In this document: piece after piece, positions 27,950-52,744 of the stretch
Position numbering within the stretch: the first letter of the stretch is position 1
Layout of the letters: each line of letters starts with the position of its first letter
Assembly (NCBI GenBank): GCA_965153355.1
Contig: OZ231126.1
Coordinates: 31,496,001-31,560,000, forward strand
From: Flaccisagitta enflata
Lineage: Eukaryota; Chaetognatha; Sagittoidea; Aphragmophora
DNA length: 64,000 bases
Reading direction: 5' to 3'
The notes under the pieces: generated by a model
The model's database searches: none
Told to the model about the DNA's origin: nothing
Seen by the model: the letters and a program-made list of their open reading frames with translations, nothing else
Position numbers and translations under genes: made by a program

Positions 27950-29193
27950 GGATTCACCCTTACTAGAAAGCAGTCCCTGCGCACAGATTCCTCACAAAAA
28001 GGGACCACTTTTATCAAGTTACACAATTTCCAATTTCTGGATCATTACTAAAAGTGAAAATATCATTTTTTCAACATACTAAAGTTTTTACAAAAAATCA
28101 CTATATTTTTACACATCAGCACAAAGTGCGTCCACTTGTGCTTGGATTTTTCCAGAGAATAAAAGAGTTAAAAGTTAATGAACTTGGGTCGACTCCATGC
28201 TCAGTTGTCAGAGCTCTTTTTATTCGCCAGGAATCATCGTATCTTCAAAGGCACCCTCTTGCCAAAACCACGCTCGATCAAACTGCATGTTAGACGTATC
28301 CAGATTCGACAGCCATAGGCCATCAGCACTGGCATGCTTCATGACTTAAAAAAGCCGGATAATCAACTCCGACATCTTCCATCTGATACAAGTAACTAAA
28401 CAACGGAAGAATTTGGGATGGACAAGAAAAGGTTGGGCAATGGGGTTGATTGCAAAGATAAGGAATAAGACAACCACAATGCAATGACGGAACCTGAGCC
28501 TAGAATGATGGAACAGGGGATGAAAAGCAGTAATGAGTAGAGATGAAAAAGATAGATCAAGAATTCTCAACTTGCAGAAAAGATGAAAGATCAAGAAAAC
28601 TTGAGAAAATACCGGACATAAAAAGATGAGGATGGGGCACCAAGACACCCCCAAATACTAAAATCACAGGCACTGAGCACTAGATGCCATAGTGCCTGTA
28701 ACTTAGCCTTTTTGTGGTCAACCAAGAGGCTACCAAGGCCTGATGATGTTTGCGACAAAGCTCGCTGCACCGCTTAGGTGTTTTAACACCTCCACGATGT
28801 GTAGTTTCCGGATTCGACAGCCTAAGGCCATCAGCACCGGCGTGCTTCTTGACTTGATAGAGGGCATGCTGTAAAGTTCGACAGTCGATGACCATCAACC
28901 CAATACTTTTGAAGCAATGCCAGAATGTTGAACAATGTAGACTTGAACTTTACTGCGTGACTTGCATGAGATTCAATTCCCCTCAATCGATACTTGCTCC
29001 TCTCAGCGGGCCTCCTCCACTTACGGCCGATAGTGGATGAGTCATTCGTCCAAACTTGCTCTCTTGATCAGTGTCATTCATACACCAACTGAGTGGTCTT
29101 GATCCATGGAAGGAAATTTACTTGCTCTTGCCGGTAACGATGAATTTGCCAAATCATGTTAATGAATTATTATTGTTCAATGTCTAGAAGCAC

Positions 29194-29562
29194 CCAGACC
29201 TCCTCCATTGCAGCAGCAACTGGCGGCACCTCTTCCATCGCAGCAGCAACTGGTGGCAATTCCTCCATTGCAGCAGCGACTGGTGGCACCTCCTCCATCA
29301 CAGCAGCAACTGGCGGCACCCTCTCCATCGCAGCAGCAAGTGGCGGCACCTTCTCCATCGCAGCAGCAGTTGGCGGCACCTCCTCCATCGCAGCAGCAGT
29401 TGGCGGCACCTCCTCCATCGCAGCAGCATTTGGCGGCACCTCCTCCATCGCAGCAGCAATTGGCGGCACCTCCTCCATCGCAGCAGCAACTGGCAGCACC
29501 TCCTCCATCGCAGCAGCAACTGGCGGCACCTCTATCGCAGCAGCAACTGGCGGCACCCATTG
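29194..29562. repeat. 30-bp minisatellite, about 12 copies
   Basis: Unit GCAGCAGCAACTGGCGGCAC plus CTCCTCCATC. Because 30 is divisible by 3, several frames on both strands stay open and give 10-residue periodic peptides such as PPSQQQLAA or VPPVAAAMEE. Confidence 0.95.
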
Positions 29563-29566
29563 AGAA

Positions 29567-30049
29567 TTAGTAATAGTCTCCATCATCATCATAGTGGTCA
29601 TCGTACTGGTCATCGTAGGCGTCATAGTGGGCATCATCATACGCGTCATCGAAAGAAGTTGGGCTGTCACAGGCATCTCCATCATATGCATCTGAGGAGT
29701 TTCCATCACTTCCATCAACTTCATTGACATCCGCAGGGGGAATTTCATCTGAAAGAGGACTGTCAACGTGAGAAAGACCGTCTGAGTGTTCATCTTCTTC
29801 AGGGATAGACTCTGGACTGTCATCACTCTCTTCCTGTTGATTACGTCTTGAGTAGAGGTATTGAAACTGATTAAAGACACCCAGTCTTGTGGCTCTTAAA
29901 GGGAAGTGGTCAAAGTAATACTGCTTCAATCCTTGAAACACATGTTCCGGTATTTCGATACCAAAATAAGCTGCTGAGTTTCTTATGTCTGCTTCAAGTG
30001 CCTCCCAATTAGAGAAATTCCATTGCAAAGGGGGGGAGGCTTCTGCCAT
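29567..30049 (-). CDS. Hypothetical acidic 160-residue protein
   Basis: Opens at ATG 30049 and ends TAA at 29567, unspliced. Residues 1-75 have mixed, protein-like composition (MAEASPPLQWNFSNW, then EIPEHVFQGLKQYYFDHFP); the rest is Ser/Glu then Asp/Tyr-rich, ending DDDGDYY. No signal peptide or membrane segment. I do not recognise a family. It lies inside the LTR-like element but antisense to the polarity suggested by the polypurine tract, and its stop directly precedes the 30-bp minisatellite, which stays open on the same strand in another frame; a frameshift may have separated the two. It could be a captured host exon, an element gene, or chance. Confidence 0.4.
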   Translation of the reverse strand: MAEASPPLQWNFSNWEALEADIRNSAAYFGIEIPEHVFQGLKQYYFDHFPLRATRLGVFNQFQYLYSRRNQQEESDDSPESIPEEDEHSDGLSHVDSPLSDEIPPADVNEVDGSDGNSSDAYDGDACDSPTSFDDAYDDAHYDAYDDQYDDHYDDDGDYY

Positions 30050-30139
30050 TTTGACTGTCTCCGTGTTGAAACCTCACTTGCAAGAGGTTGAAAGAAAGGA
30101 ACTTGCGACTAGATCGCATGCTCTAGTTAAGAACATTTC

Positions 30140-30250
30140 TTGATGTTGTTGAAGACGAGTTTGTTGTTGAAGACGAGTTCGTTGTTGAAGATGAGTTTGT
30201 TGTTAAAGACGAGTTTGTTGTTGAAGATGAGATTGTTGTTGAATTGTTTT
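30140..30250. repeat. GTTGTTGAAGACGAGTTT short tandem repeat
   Basis: About five diverged 18-24 bp units. Confidence 0.8.
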
Positions 30251-31420
30251 TGTTGCTAGTGCTTATATTGTTGATTGCATTTGCTGTAAAGATTGTGTTG
30301 GTTTTTGTGTTATGTTGTATTTGTTGCTGTATTAGTCCATTGTTGTTGTAAGAGTTATAATTCGAAATGCAATTCATTGCATGGCTAAAAGCAAGTCAAA
30401 CCAGATTTTTGGTTATTTTGATAAAATGGAAGTCATTCTTTCACTCTCAAGTTCCAGTAATGATAAGAATCACCAGTTCATCACCTCCACTAATTGCTGA
30501 AGAGGTCTTAGCCGTATTCTATGATTGTTAGAGTTTGATTCAACTTTGCATCGCCAATCGTAGAGAGGTTGAAAAGAGTTGTAGCAGTCCCTTAATTCCG
30601 TCTTTGCGAAGTAGCACAAGGTCAGCTCCGACCAGCACGCCTCCCAAGTTTGCATACTTGCATCGTCCGAAATGGTTGAACGCCGTGAAAAGGAAGAGAA
30701 AGAGTCTTCGAAGATGTTGTCCTTGATAGATACCGCTTCCATTCCAAGAACGCTGGAAACTTCTAGGAACTTCCACGAACAGCGGCCACTGGCCTAAGGG
30801 CCACTACTGTTTGTAAAGGAGGTGAAAGGAGAGATGAAATAATCCGAGACCAACCGAAAAGCTTAGCTTCCTCTTGAAATCTGCGCGCTCCAAATGGCAA
30901 GTAGGCACATCCAGAGTTCACCGACCAGAACTCTCAATAGGTTTTTCCATAAGGTTCGATCACTTATCGCTTGGTCTTGTGTACTATGTCCTAAAGACTC
31001 GTTGTTGTACTTGACAAAACTCAGGGTCTTGCAAAAAGAGGCAGGGCAAGACTGGTTGACCACCGGAGAGAAGTGGCTCCATGCCAAAGAGAGGCGACTG
31101 GATAGACAGATGTACTTGAGTCTTCTCCCACGGCTGCTTACCATGGGAAGTTTGGCAGATGCGCCATTGTAAACGAAGGTTATTGTTCAGGGTTGTATCG
31201 GTGTTAATGCGACAAATGAGGCACAGTGACTACGGACCTGACTCTTGAGGGATCCAGACTTGTAGTGTCTTGGCTAATTGCCACTGTCCAATGGTGTAGA
31301 CAAGGCATCCATGCTTGTGCCCATCGCGAATGAATCGTGGCAGAATGACTAACTTGCTCAGGCAGCCAACTCCACATCTGTCTCTTGAAAGGGTTTCCTA
31401 ACTTATTGACTTCTTATCTT

Positions 31421-31438
31421 GAAGAGATGGGAGAAAGG
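31421..31438 (+). other. Polypurine tract before right direct repeat
   Basis: GAAGAGATGGGAGAAAGG, 17 of 18 purines, ends where the right repeat begins, as expected for a retroelement transcribed left to right. Confidence 0.45.
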
Positions 31439-31969
31439 ATAACTGGATAATCTTGACGTCGATGTTTAATTATTGGTACGGCAAAAGACCTCTCAGCAAT
31501 TCACTACCAACACACTAACTGTTATGCTTATCACACCTGATCATCAAAATGAGATAATCAAATATCAAGCAAAGTATTGCAAAATGTATGAAATCAAATC
31601 ATCGCAATCTGTCTACAGTATTTGCTGAGATTGAAGATCTAATACTTGTGACATCAAACGTCAGTTACCAAATGAAAAATGTAAGTAACCCATCCCATCC
31701 TTTAAGTAGTAAATTAGCTAAAAGGTATTCCTCTTTATAAAACTACATAATACATATGACGTCATAAGCTAATGAGCTATGAATATACGGAAATCATCAT
31801 CATGTAAAAGCTACTGATAGACTACAAAAGATCCATCACTTAAGTATGTAAATAGCTATAGGCAAGCTAGGGACATTTCGAAACGGGGCTGCTATATGAT
31901 CATTCAACTATGCATCCATGTGATACTACAGTTCTTGGAAATATGGATGCGGAAATTGGACTACTACAG
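31439..31969 (+). repeat. Right long direct repeat (LTR-like)
   Basis: Partner of 27425-27949 with the same end GACTACTACAG and conserved TGACGTCA at 31757. The divergence suggests an old insertion. Confidence 0.6.
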
Positions 31970-31974
31970 ATGGA

Positions 31975-32024
31975 CAAATAGTCCGACGAATCTCATGGAC
32001 AAATAGTCCGACGAATCTCATGGA
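31975..32024. repeat. Tandem duplication of a 25-bp unit
   Basis: ATGGACAAATAGTCCGACGA plus ATCTC occurs twice in a row just outside the right direct repeat. Confidence 0.9.
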
Positions 32025-32496
32025 TCTTCATGAGGCACCTCTTTACCCGAAGGTTTAGTTTTGTTTGCCCTCCTCAGCGCTTCCGCGATGACGTGATTGT
32101 CTTGTTCTCCGTATTGCATCGTCAAACGAAGAGCCAAAGTTGACAATTGCCTTTCATTTTCACCTGAGATCGATGGGCGAATATAGACAGCCAATTTTCA
32201 CTATGGCGGATATGTTGGCAACAAAGTTTTTTGCCATTGCCAATTCACAAATTAGGGACAATCTGTTTAAAGGAGCTGAAGTTGTTTTTTTTTCTTTTTT
32301 GAAAACGTGGCAAAAAAAAACCGTTTCAGCGTGAATTTGTTATAGCGGAGTTTCTATATACATTCGAAAGTCATCAATGATCATACATTTCTGCATTCTG
32401 CATTAAGTGTATCAATTTCATTGCATTTTCAATCAGCGCGTTTCGTTCTTCAATTGTCCTTAACTGACGATAACCTGCGATTCAGAAAATACACTG
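32025..32496. other. Unassigned sequence
   Basis: Only a possible pogo-like end (GTTATAGCGGAGTTT, about 32338). No gene seen. Confidence 0.45.
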
Positions 32497-32650
32497 TCTT
32501 CGGATCGGACTGTAAGATGCAAAACCTTTATAGCTCCTAAACCACTTGAAAAAAAAACATGAAACTTTTAATGAATATTAGTAACATGTAACGGTTTTTA
32601 CATGTCAAAGAAAGATCACAGTATAGAAAAGGTGAGGGGAAAACAAAATA
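32497..32650 (+). repeat. Inverted duplication, left arm
   Basis: Begins GTCTTCGGATCGGACTGTAA and is the diverged reverse complement of 33033-33175. Ends AAAAGGTGAGGGGAAAACAA. Confidence 0.75.
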
Positions 32651-32890
32651 CTGAAAGAACATCTATTTTTTAAGCAAAATTGCTTTTTTTACCTTTTTTT
32701 TTCGGAAGGGGCTATTTTTTTCTCAGACTATGCAGCAAATAGATAAAACAAAAGTTAACATCTGTCATCAAAAATAAATCCTATAGTTTTTGAAATGCAA
32801 AGCAATTTCAACGGAATAGACAACTCCTTCCCTAAGGAAATAGAAAAGAATTGATCTTTAGTAAAATGGGTTTTCTTTTTCAATATCTTT

Positions 32891-33033
32891 TTAGTCGCGA
32901 TACGCAAACTCTATGACCTCTGTCTGTCTGTCCGTCTGTCCGTCTGTCCGTCTGTCTGTCTGTAATGCTTTGCTTTTTCGCCGCTCCTGCCCACCCGCAC
33001 GCTACTTCGGCTCGAGTATATGGCCTTGTTTTC
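32891..33033 (+). mobile_element. AGTCGCG-hairpin element between inverted arms
   Basis: TTTTTAGTCGCGATACGCAA, a (GTCT/GTCC) core, and a CCCACCCGCACGCTAC to GGCCTTGTTTT end. Confidence 0.8.
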
Positions 33034-33178
33034 CCTCACCTTCTCTATACTATGATAGGAGCTTTGACATGCAAAAAGCGTCACAACTCACAAGTTATCA
33101 ATATTCACTGAAAATTTCATGATTTTTTTTTAGGTTTAGGAGCTATAAAGGTTTGGCATTTTACAGTCCGATCCGAAG
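33033..33178 (-). repeat. Inverted duplication, right arm
   Basis: Reverse-complement partner of 32497-32650; begins about 15 bp past the donor site of the 3-beta-HSD-like exon ending at 33193, so it lies in that gene's intron. Confidence 0.75.
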
Positions 33179-33192
33179 ACGGAGTAACGCAC

Positions 33193-33339
33193 CATTTTTG
33201 AGTCCTTGGCCATTTTGAGTAAGAACGAATCTTTCGGCTAAAAATTTTGTCCTTGGGTATCCGTTGCCCATCAAAAATTGGCCATTTTTTGGAGGTACCA
33301 GAACTTCCTCCTCTCTCCCGTTATAAATGGGATCAAATC
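33193..33339 (-). CDS. 3-beta-HSD-like gene, exon with catalytic YPRTK
   Basis: Encodes GFDPIYNGREEEVLVPP and YPRTKFLAERFVLTQNGQ up to LKNG, donor G|gtgcgt. Past the donor the frame runs into repeat DNA and stops. Confidence 0.88.
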
Positions 33340-34100
33340 CTGACAACAAAAAAATGATTAGAAGAAAGAAGATAAAAGATATCGGGTCTTCAAGAAAATA
33401 AGCATCCTTCTTAGGTTGACTTTCCATGACCAATTTCTCTTAAGGTCATTCACAATGATAACAAGCAAAACTGAAGAAAAACTAGAATAGGGCATTCTAA
33501 ACCTTGGCCTTGGTTATTCCTATGATTCTAGATTTATGTTTTGTAGAAATAATAGAAAGAAATAGAGACAATCTGTCAGACTAACTGACTCAAAAAGATG
33601 TGCATACAAGACACGATGAAACCTGATTGCGTACCAATGGCGACTTCCAGCGAGCTAGTGTAAATGAGTCTTTCCACTCCGGCTTTTTTGCAAGCATCGA
33701 TGATGTTTTTGGTGCCTAGAACGTTGATCTGTTCCATGGCAGAAACATCGGCAAAAGGACCCACAGAAATCAATGATCCTGAGGGGGAGAAGTGAAGGGG
33801 GGATAAGAAGGGGGGGGGGGCAGGGAGACGGTCGGTATGAGATGGAAATGGGTTTTGGGGATCGAGGGCGCGAAAGAGGGAAAAGCAGGGGGTGGGGTGA
33901 GGGGCCTTTTGTAATGGTGAAAGAACGAGAGAGGGGGAATCATCTCATTGAACACTCAGTACCTGAATAATTTTTACCTGCATGAATGACAGATGTAACT
34001 CCATCCAATGCCTTTTGGACTTCAACCAAATTTCGCAAATCAATTCTGAACCTCTACGAATATGTTTGTGCATTCAAATGTTGGGAGAATGAGGGGGAGG

Positions 34101-34159
<59 letters not shown>

Positions 34160-34238
34160 AAATCTGAATGGTGCTCAATTTCAGCGACAACAACATCAAC
34201 AGCAGCAACAACAGCAACAGCAACAAAAACAAGAGCTG

Positions 34239-34270
<32 letters not shown>

Positions 34271-35400
34271 ACAACAGCAACAACAGCAGCAGCTTATTGT
34301 AATAACATAGCCAGCAACAGCAGCTTAGCAAGCAGCAGCAGCAGCAGCAGCAACCACAACCACAACAACAACTACAACAACAAGCTTTGGAGATAGAATG
34401 ATGATAAGAAGGTTCTAGCGAAATAAAGTGTTTCTGGAATCATTTCGAGCATTTTGTTGTGTGTATATTCGTCTACAAATTTTAAAACTGCATCTAAATG
34501 GTTAAGATTTAAGAATCCATTACATTAGTATTCATTCTTTTTTCGATATCAATGAAAGAAAAGAGCAATGACACAACCACAACAACAACACGATATTGAT
34601 GTTACTTTCCCGAAAACAATGACGTATTTCCTTTCTCACGCACCTCAATTTTCACGTCGGGGTTGATTTCAAGTTTAGGAATAAAAGGTTGAATGTCCAA
34701 AACCCTGATTTCAGCCAAATTGTCAGCTTCGTGTTTCGATAAAAGACTGACGATATGTTGTCCAATGCAACCATTCGCTCCTGGAATTGTTTAAAAATGG
34801 CAGGTCTGAGACTGGCATGACAAGAGGAACAATATCCCTCCCAAACTGGAAAAAAAAATGGAATAGAGCCCTTTGAGCCCTTAATGACTTATCATTACAA
34901 GCACCACTGATCTACGCATCACTGGTCTAATACAATTTGTTTTGCGACGATGATTAGTGTGAAATTACTCGCCTTTGGTTCTACAACTAAGATAGCATAA
35001 TTCAAGGCCGATACCTTAGATAGCATTAAAGAAGGCCGATACCTTACAGTCGCGTGCGGTTGTTAAGACCATAAGACCAAAAGACTAGAAAACCTAAAAG
35101 CTAAAGACTAAAAGAAGACCAAAAAGAGTAAAAGTCTTGAAGCCAAACTTGAAATGACTTAAAATGACGGCCAAAACAGTGAAATAAAAGCTAAGCGTGA
35201 CAACTAAGAGAGTGACCGGACGGACCAAACCGGACAGAGCGGGTCATAGAGTCGCGTGCACGTGAATAAAAAGAAGGATGGTGGTTTTGATGGAAATGAA
35301 CCACATTTTGTAGGAGCACAGCAGCCCCAAAATCTTTAAATCCATTACCTGTGATCAAGATTGTTTCCCTCTTCCTCTGCGGTGCATTTTGCGTCTCCAT
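33193..35400 (-). CDS. 3-beta-hydroxysteroid dehydrogenase/isomerase-like NAD(P)-dependent enzyme, partial gene
   Basis: Five exons on the minus strand (35400-35349, 34780-34644, 34053-33978, 33778-33623, 33339-33193) join in phase through GT-AG introns. The product reads ILITGANGCIGQHIVSLL (Rossmann TGxxGxxG nucleotide-binding loop, split by intron 1), IDLRNLVEVQKALDGV and SVIHAG, NVLGTKNIIDACKKAGVERL with IYTSS, and YPRTKFLAERFVL, whose YxxxK with the TSS serine is the SDR catalytic set. Family members oxidise 3-beta-hydroxysteroids or related substrates; the substrate here cannot be told. About 210 residues are seen of a usual 350-400; exons for the C-terminal half were not found downstream, where repeats begin. 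The N-terminus is uncertain: ATG at 35400 gives 17 residues before the loop, but the frame stays open upstream. The gene is head to head with the P450. Confidence 0.85.
33623..33778 (-). CDS. 3-beta-HSD-like gene, exon with NVLGTKN and YTSS
   Basis: Encodes SLISVGPFADVSAMEQIN, then VLGTKNIIDACKKAGVERLI and YTSSLEVAIGTQS. Acceptor cctcag, donor G|gtttca. Confidence 0.9.
33978..34053 (-). CDS. 3-beta-HSD-like gene, exon IDLRNL...VIHA
   Basis: Acceptor cgtag, encodes RFRIDLRNLVEVQKALDGV then TSVIHA, donor G|gtaaaaa. The intron before it (34054-34643) contains (GA)n and CAA/CAG repeats. Confidence 0.85.
34105..34385. repeat. (GA)n and CAA/CAG repeats within 3-beta-HSD intron
   Basis: GA run 34105-34157, then mixed CAA/CAG trinucleotides 34183-34385. 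Gln/Ala/Thr-rich frames are artefacts. Confidence 0.93.
34644..34780 (-). CDS. 3-beta-HSD-like gene, exon with GANGCIG loop
   Basis: After acceptor ttcCAG it encodes ANGCIGQHIVSLLSKHEAD through PKLEINPDVKIE. The donor is gtgcgt directly after GAG, a choice forced by phase with the next exon. Confidence 0.85.
34998..35268 (-). mobile_element. AGTCGCG-hairpin element with degenerate left end
   Basis: AAGGCCGATACCTTACAGTC and GCGTGCGGTTG at the left, GACTAAAAG-type repeats inside, ends GAGTCGCGTGCACGTGAAT. Lies in the intron before the GANGCIG exon. Confidence 0.7.
35349..35400 (-). CDS. 3-beta-HSD-like gene, first recognised exon
   Basis: Encodes METQNAPQRKRETILITG up to donor G|gtaatgg at 35348. 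Upstream the frame is open to about 35600 with Ser/Thr/Asp-rich sequence, then runs into mobile-element DNA; an earlier start or a further 5' exon is possible. A second upstream frame (35823-35602) is acidic and protein-like (MVDSVKERKSKLGPLNPKK) but has one in-frame TAA. Confidence 0.7.
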
Positions 35401-35855
35401 TTCTTCGTGACGCGTCTCATCAGCAAAGTCAAATGACGCAGCATCGGTATTTTCGAGCTTTGTAGTTTGTCGATGATCAACCGGCGTAGAGTCAGACGTA
35501 TCAGTTGGCGTAGCGTCAGACTTGTCTTTGGACGTAGGATAAAGAACATCGCGTGAAGCGGAAGCCGTAGCCGATGTCGATGAGGTGGTCGCAGAAAACC
35601 TGTGAAGTGCAGATGGCGAGCGGTCGACCAACTGGTTCGTTGACACTTGTGTCATCGCCGTCGACATCGTCTTCTTCGTCGTCATAGTCGTCTTAGTCGT
35701 TGACATCGTTGTCATCTTCGCCTTCATCACTTTTCTTTGGATTAAGAGGACCAAGTTTTGACTTCCTTTCCTTGACGCTGTCCACCATGTTGTCGGCATG
35801 ATCATCCTTGCATGGAACATGGAATGGATTACGGGTGCGTTTTTTTTTACCAAAA

Positions 35856-36091
35856 CAAGGCCAACACCTATAAGTCGCTTGCGAGACTTACAGATTGAAT
35901 TGGAATGACTTAGAATGACTTGGGATGACTCAGTATACTCTTGAATGACATCAAATGACTTAACAAAATGAAATTGATTAAAAAAGTTAAAGTGTGACGG
36001 ACAGACCAGCAGGCGGGCGGACAGGCGGGCGGACGAACGGACGAACGGATGGACGGACGGACGACTGAACAAAGCGAGGTGTAGAGTCGCC

Positions 36092-36093
<2 letters not shown>
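35856..36093 (-). mobile_element. AGTCGCG-hairpin element upstream of 3-beta-HSD
   Basis: ACAAGGCCAACACC left end, repeated GAATGACTT, a GGACGGAC core, and GTGTAGAGTCGCCAATGAG, where the hairpin is broken by a (GA)n run (36093-36130). Confidence 0.72.
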
Positions 36094-36130
<37 letters not shown>

Positions 36131-36972
36131 CACCCCCCCACACACACACAGTTTCCGTAAAAACAAGACAAGTTAAAAAATGTTACTTCTAAGGAAAGTT
36201 TGTGAATAATTGCGATTGATTGCAAAGTAAAGTGACGCAGGCAGTTGGATGACGACTCCGCGCTTTCATTCCCCTTCCAGGCTTCCAGCTCTTGGCCTCA
36301 ATATCTCGCGCACCGAGGCTGTTTAGAACCCCTACGGCCTAGAACCCCTACGGCCTCACGCTCTCATGCCCATGGATGTAGGGGACGCCACGTCCACCTC
36401 ATCCATGGAAATTTACTGTGTTTGTCAAAAATATGACAAAAAACATGCCTTTAGATGCAAAAAGTAGAAAATCTCGATTTCTTTTCAGTTTTTACTTTTT
36501 ATGTAAGTTGTTCTTGATCCTCACGTGGTCTTGAAATGTCAGGTGGACGTGACAAACATTGGAGCTCCCTTACATCCATGCTCGTACTCACGCGCTCTCG
36601 AATGAAAGCTCTTGAAATTCGTCTCTGACGCGTGCCCTCCAGCTCGCCTCATCCGGCGCGGCACTCGATCTCGCGCGCTCTCGCATATTCACGGCTTCAA
36701 GCTCGCGTTTTCAACGAGTGATTCGTTACTTTGGCAATTTGGATTTTCCATATGGAAAAGTAGCCAAATCATTATATTACTCGTCAAAAGAAAAAAAACG
36801 AGACAAAATGAATTACGAAGTGAAATCTCGAAAACCTTTTCCTTTGTCAGTCCCTGATAAATTCCACGTCAATTCAACATCTTTTTAATCTAAGCTGAGC
36901 GTATCGCCAACAAAGAAGACGAAATATCATAGTTTTGAATAAACAATTCGAAGGAGAGAAACAAGAAAGAAA
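36094..36972. other. Intergenic interval between divergent 3-beta-HSD-like and P450 genes
   Basis: Contains (GA)n and (CA)n at 36093-36150, a duplicated GAACCCCTACGGCCT near 36330, and CTCGCGCGCTCTCGC-type GC-rich pieces near 36600-36700. Any shared 5' regulatory DNA would lie here, but no specific promoter element can be pointed to. Confidence 0.4.
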
Positions 36973-51087
<14,115 letters not shown>

Positions 51088-51316
51088 CCTGGATTGGATA
51101 CCATTTCATAATTCAAGGAGATAATCTTTAAAAATCGCTTATGAACTTTTGGATGACGATATCATCTTTAATTTATTTCTACTCAGCCTCATGCGTGATG
51201 AATGTGATGCCTTGAATGAGCCGTACCCAAATGACATAGCAAATGATCCAATCCGTTAAGAGATAATCGTGGATCATTATCTTCAGAGATCCACGAGAGA
51301 ATAAGATCTTTTCAAA

Positions 51317-51811
51317 AATGTCAGAGTTGTAACAGATGAGGCATCCAAGGAGAGTGAGGAGTTGCGCCAGTGTTTGTTCTAGGAATGCTACTGGGAGGAG
51401 GGAGATGGTGAAGATGAGCTTGTTGTTGGAGAGGAAGCTGCGTTATCCGGCATAGTCAAGGAAGTGGGTTTGAGCGAAGAGGAATCTGTTGTGATGTGCA
51501 ATTGGTTTGAGCAGATAGGGTTACAAATGTCCAGAAAAATGTACCTGATAAACGGAAGGGATGCTATGTTACATGACTCCGATTCTTCAGCCTGTGAAAC
51601 TGACGAGGAGGACAACCATGACGACAACGGCAATAACAACGATAACGATGATGATGACAATGATAACAACAATGACAATGATGATGACAATGATAACAAC
51701 AATGACAACGATGCAGATGACGGTTATGACGACAAAGGGGAGGAAGATTTCAACGACAGCGATTTAAAATTTCTTGAAAACCCATTCGTAAGTTTGGTGG
51801 ATTGCCCATAA
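51317..51811 (+). pseudogene. Unrecognised acidic frame with one in-frame stop
   Basis: One frame reads NVRVVTDEASKESEELRQCL, a TAG at 51380, then GEEAALSGIVKEVGLSEEES, VVMCNWFEQIGLQMSRKMYL and a long Asp/Asn-rich stretch ending at TAA (51811). No ATG opens the second part. The composition before the Asp/Asn run is protein-like. It lies about 230 bp after the P450 stop and might be a decayed gene or a transposase-type N-terminus; no family recognised. Confidence 0.35.
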
Positions 51812-52090
51812 CTATCTTCCCGTTCGTATTCATGCATGTTAAGATGATGGTCACGATACTTAAAAATTGTAAGAATTGTTGTGAAATTGTGACCCTCATT
51901 GTATATGCAAAAGTTTTTTTCCTGTCACGGTCTCTGATTTCCTCATGCGAAAGTTTGTGCTCTTTATTGATCTAATGGTATGCCCAAAAAAGTTGACATG
52001 GCTAGTACACTGATATTTCAATCAATTTTGATAATCTTCTCTCATTTTCTGGCAAGCAGGATATTGAACACTTGAATGTTTTGAATTTTT

Positions 52091-52592
52091 AGTCGCGTGA
52101 ACGCGACTCTAGAAGCCGCTATGTCGGTCGGTCGGTCTGTCGGTCGGTCTGTCGGTCGGTCCGTAACTTTTTTGAAATATAGGCTTTATAGTCGTTTTAA
52201 AGGTAATTGAAGGTTATATAAGGTAATTATAGGTAATTTTTGGTAATTGTAGGTAATTTTAGGTAATTATAGGTAAATATAGGTATTTTAGTAATCTGTA
52301 TCATGTAAGTCAGAAAAGTTGTCTTGGATTATAAATTGAGGTAATTGTAGGAAATATAGGAAATAATGGGGAATTATAGGTGATTATAGATAATTTATGG
52401 TAAGTTAATGTAATTGTAGGTAATTATAGGTATCTACAGGTAGTTGTAGGTAAAAGTGGGTAATTATAGGAAGATATAGGTACTTAGTTATCTTCATTAT
52501 CTTTATTACCTTAATTACCTTAATTACCTTAATTACCTTAATTACCTTTATTACCCTTATTACCACGCGACTAAGGTTTGTTGACCTTGTTT
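52091..52592 (+). mobile_element. AGTCGCG-hairpin element expanded by a 10-bp minisatellite
   Basis: TTTTTAGTCGCGTGAACGCG left end, GTCGGTCGGTCT core, then about 300 bp of TAGGTAATTA and TTACCTTAAT units, then CACGCGACTAAGG and the CCTTGTTTAG end. Confidence 0.82.
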
Positions 52593-52744
52593 AGTTTTTC
52601 TCCGATTTTCATAGACAAATACACATATATAAACTTTTTGCTAAAAATTCGTCGACGTCATGGCTGAGATGGATGGGACCCTGTCATCTTCGCCAAGCAT
52701 CGCGATAAAGCTGGAGGTGACGCATACTGGAATTCATATGCCGC

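Larger units (their letters stand above)
27950..31420 (+). mobile_element. Internal region of LTR-like element
   Basis: 3.5 kb between the direct repeats, with no gag/pol-like reading frame, so the element would be non-autonomous. A block containing TTCGACAGCC and GGCCATCAGCAC occurs at 28302-28350 and again at 28811-28860. Short frames (minus 28680-28898, minus 30863-31144, plus 28054-28293) have no recognisable domain. A polypurine tract lies at 31421-31438. Confidence 0.45.

Noticed and set aside
29170-29880. 236-codon minus frame with VPPVAAAMEE repeats as a stand-alone gene
   Set aside because: Its N-terminal 100 codons overlap the more protein-like 160-codon ORF in another frame and are Met/Thr-rich shadow sequence.
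35191-36225. 344-codon minus-strand frame
   Set aside because: Mostly (GA)n, a hairpin element and out-of-frame sequence; only the 35349-35400 end is supported as exon by splicing into the GANGCIG exon.
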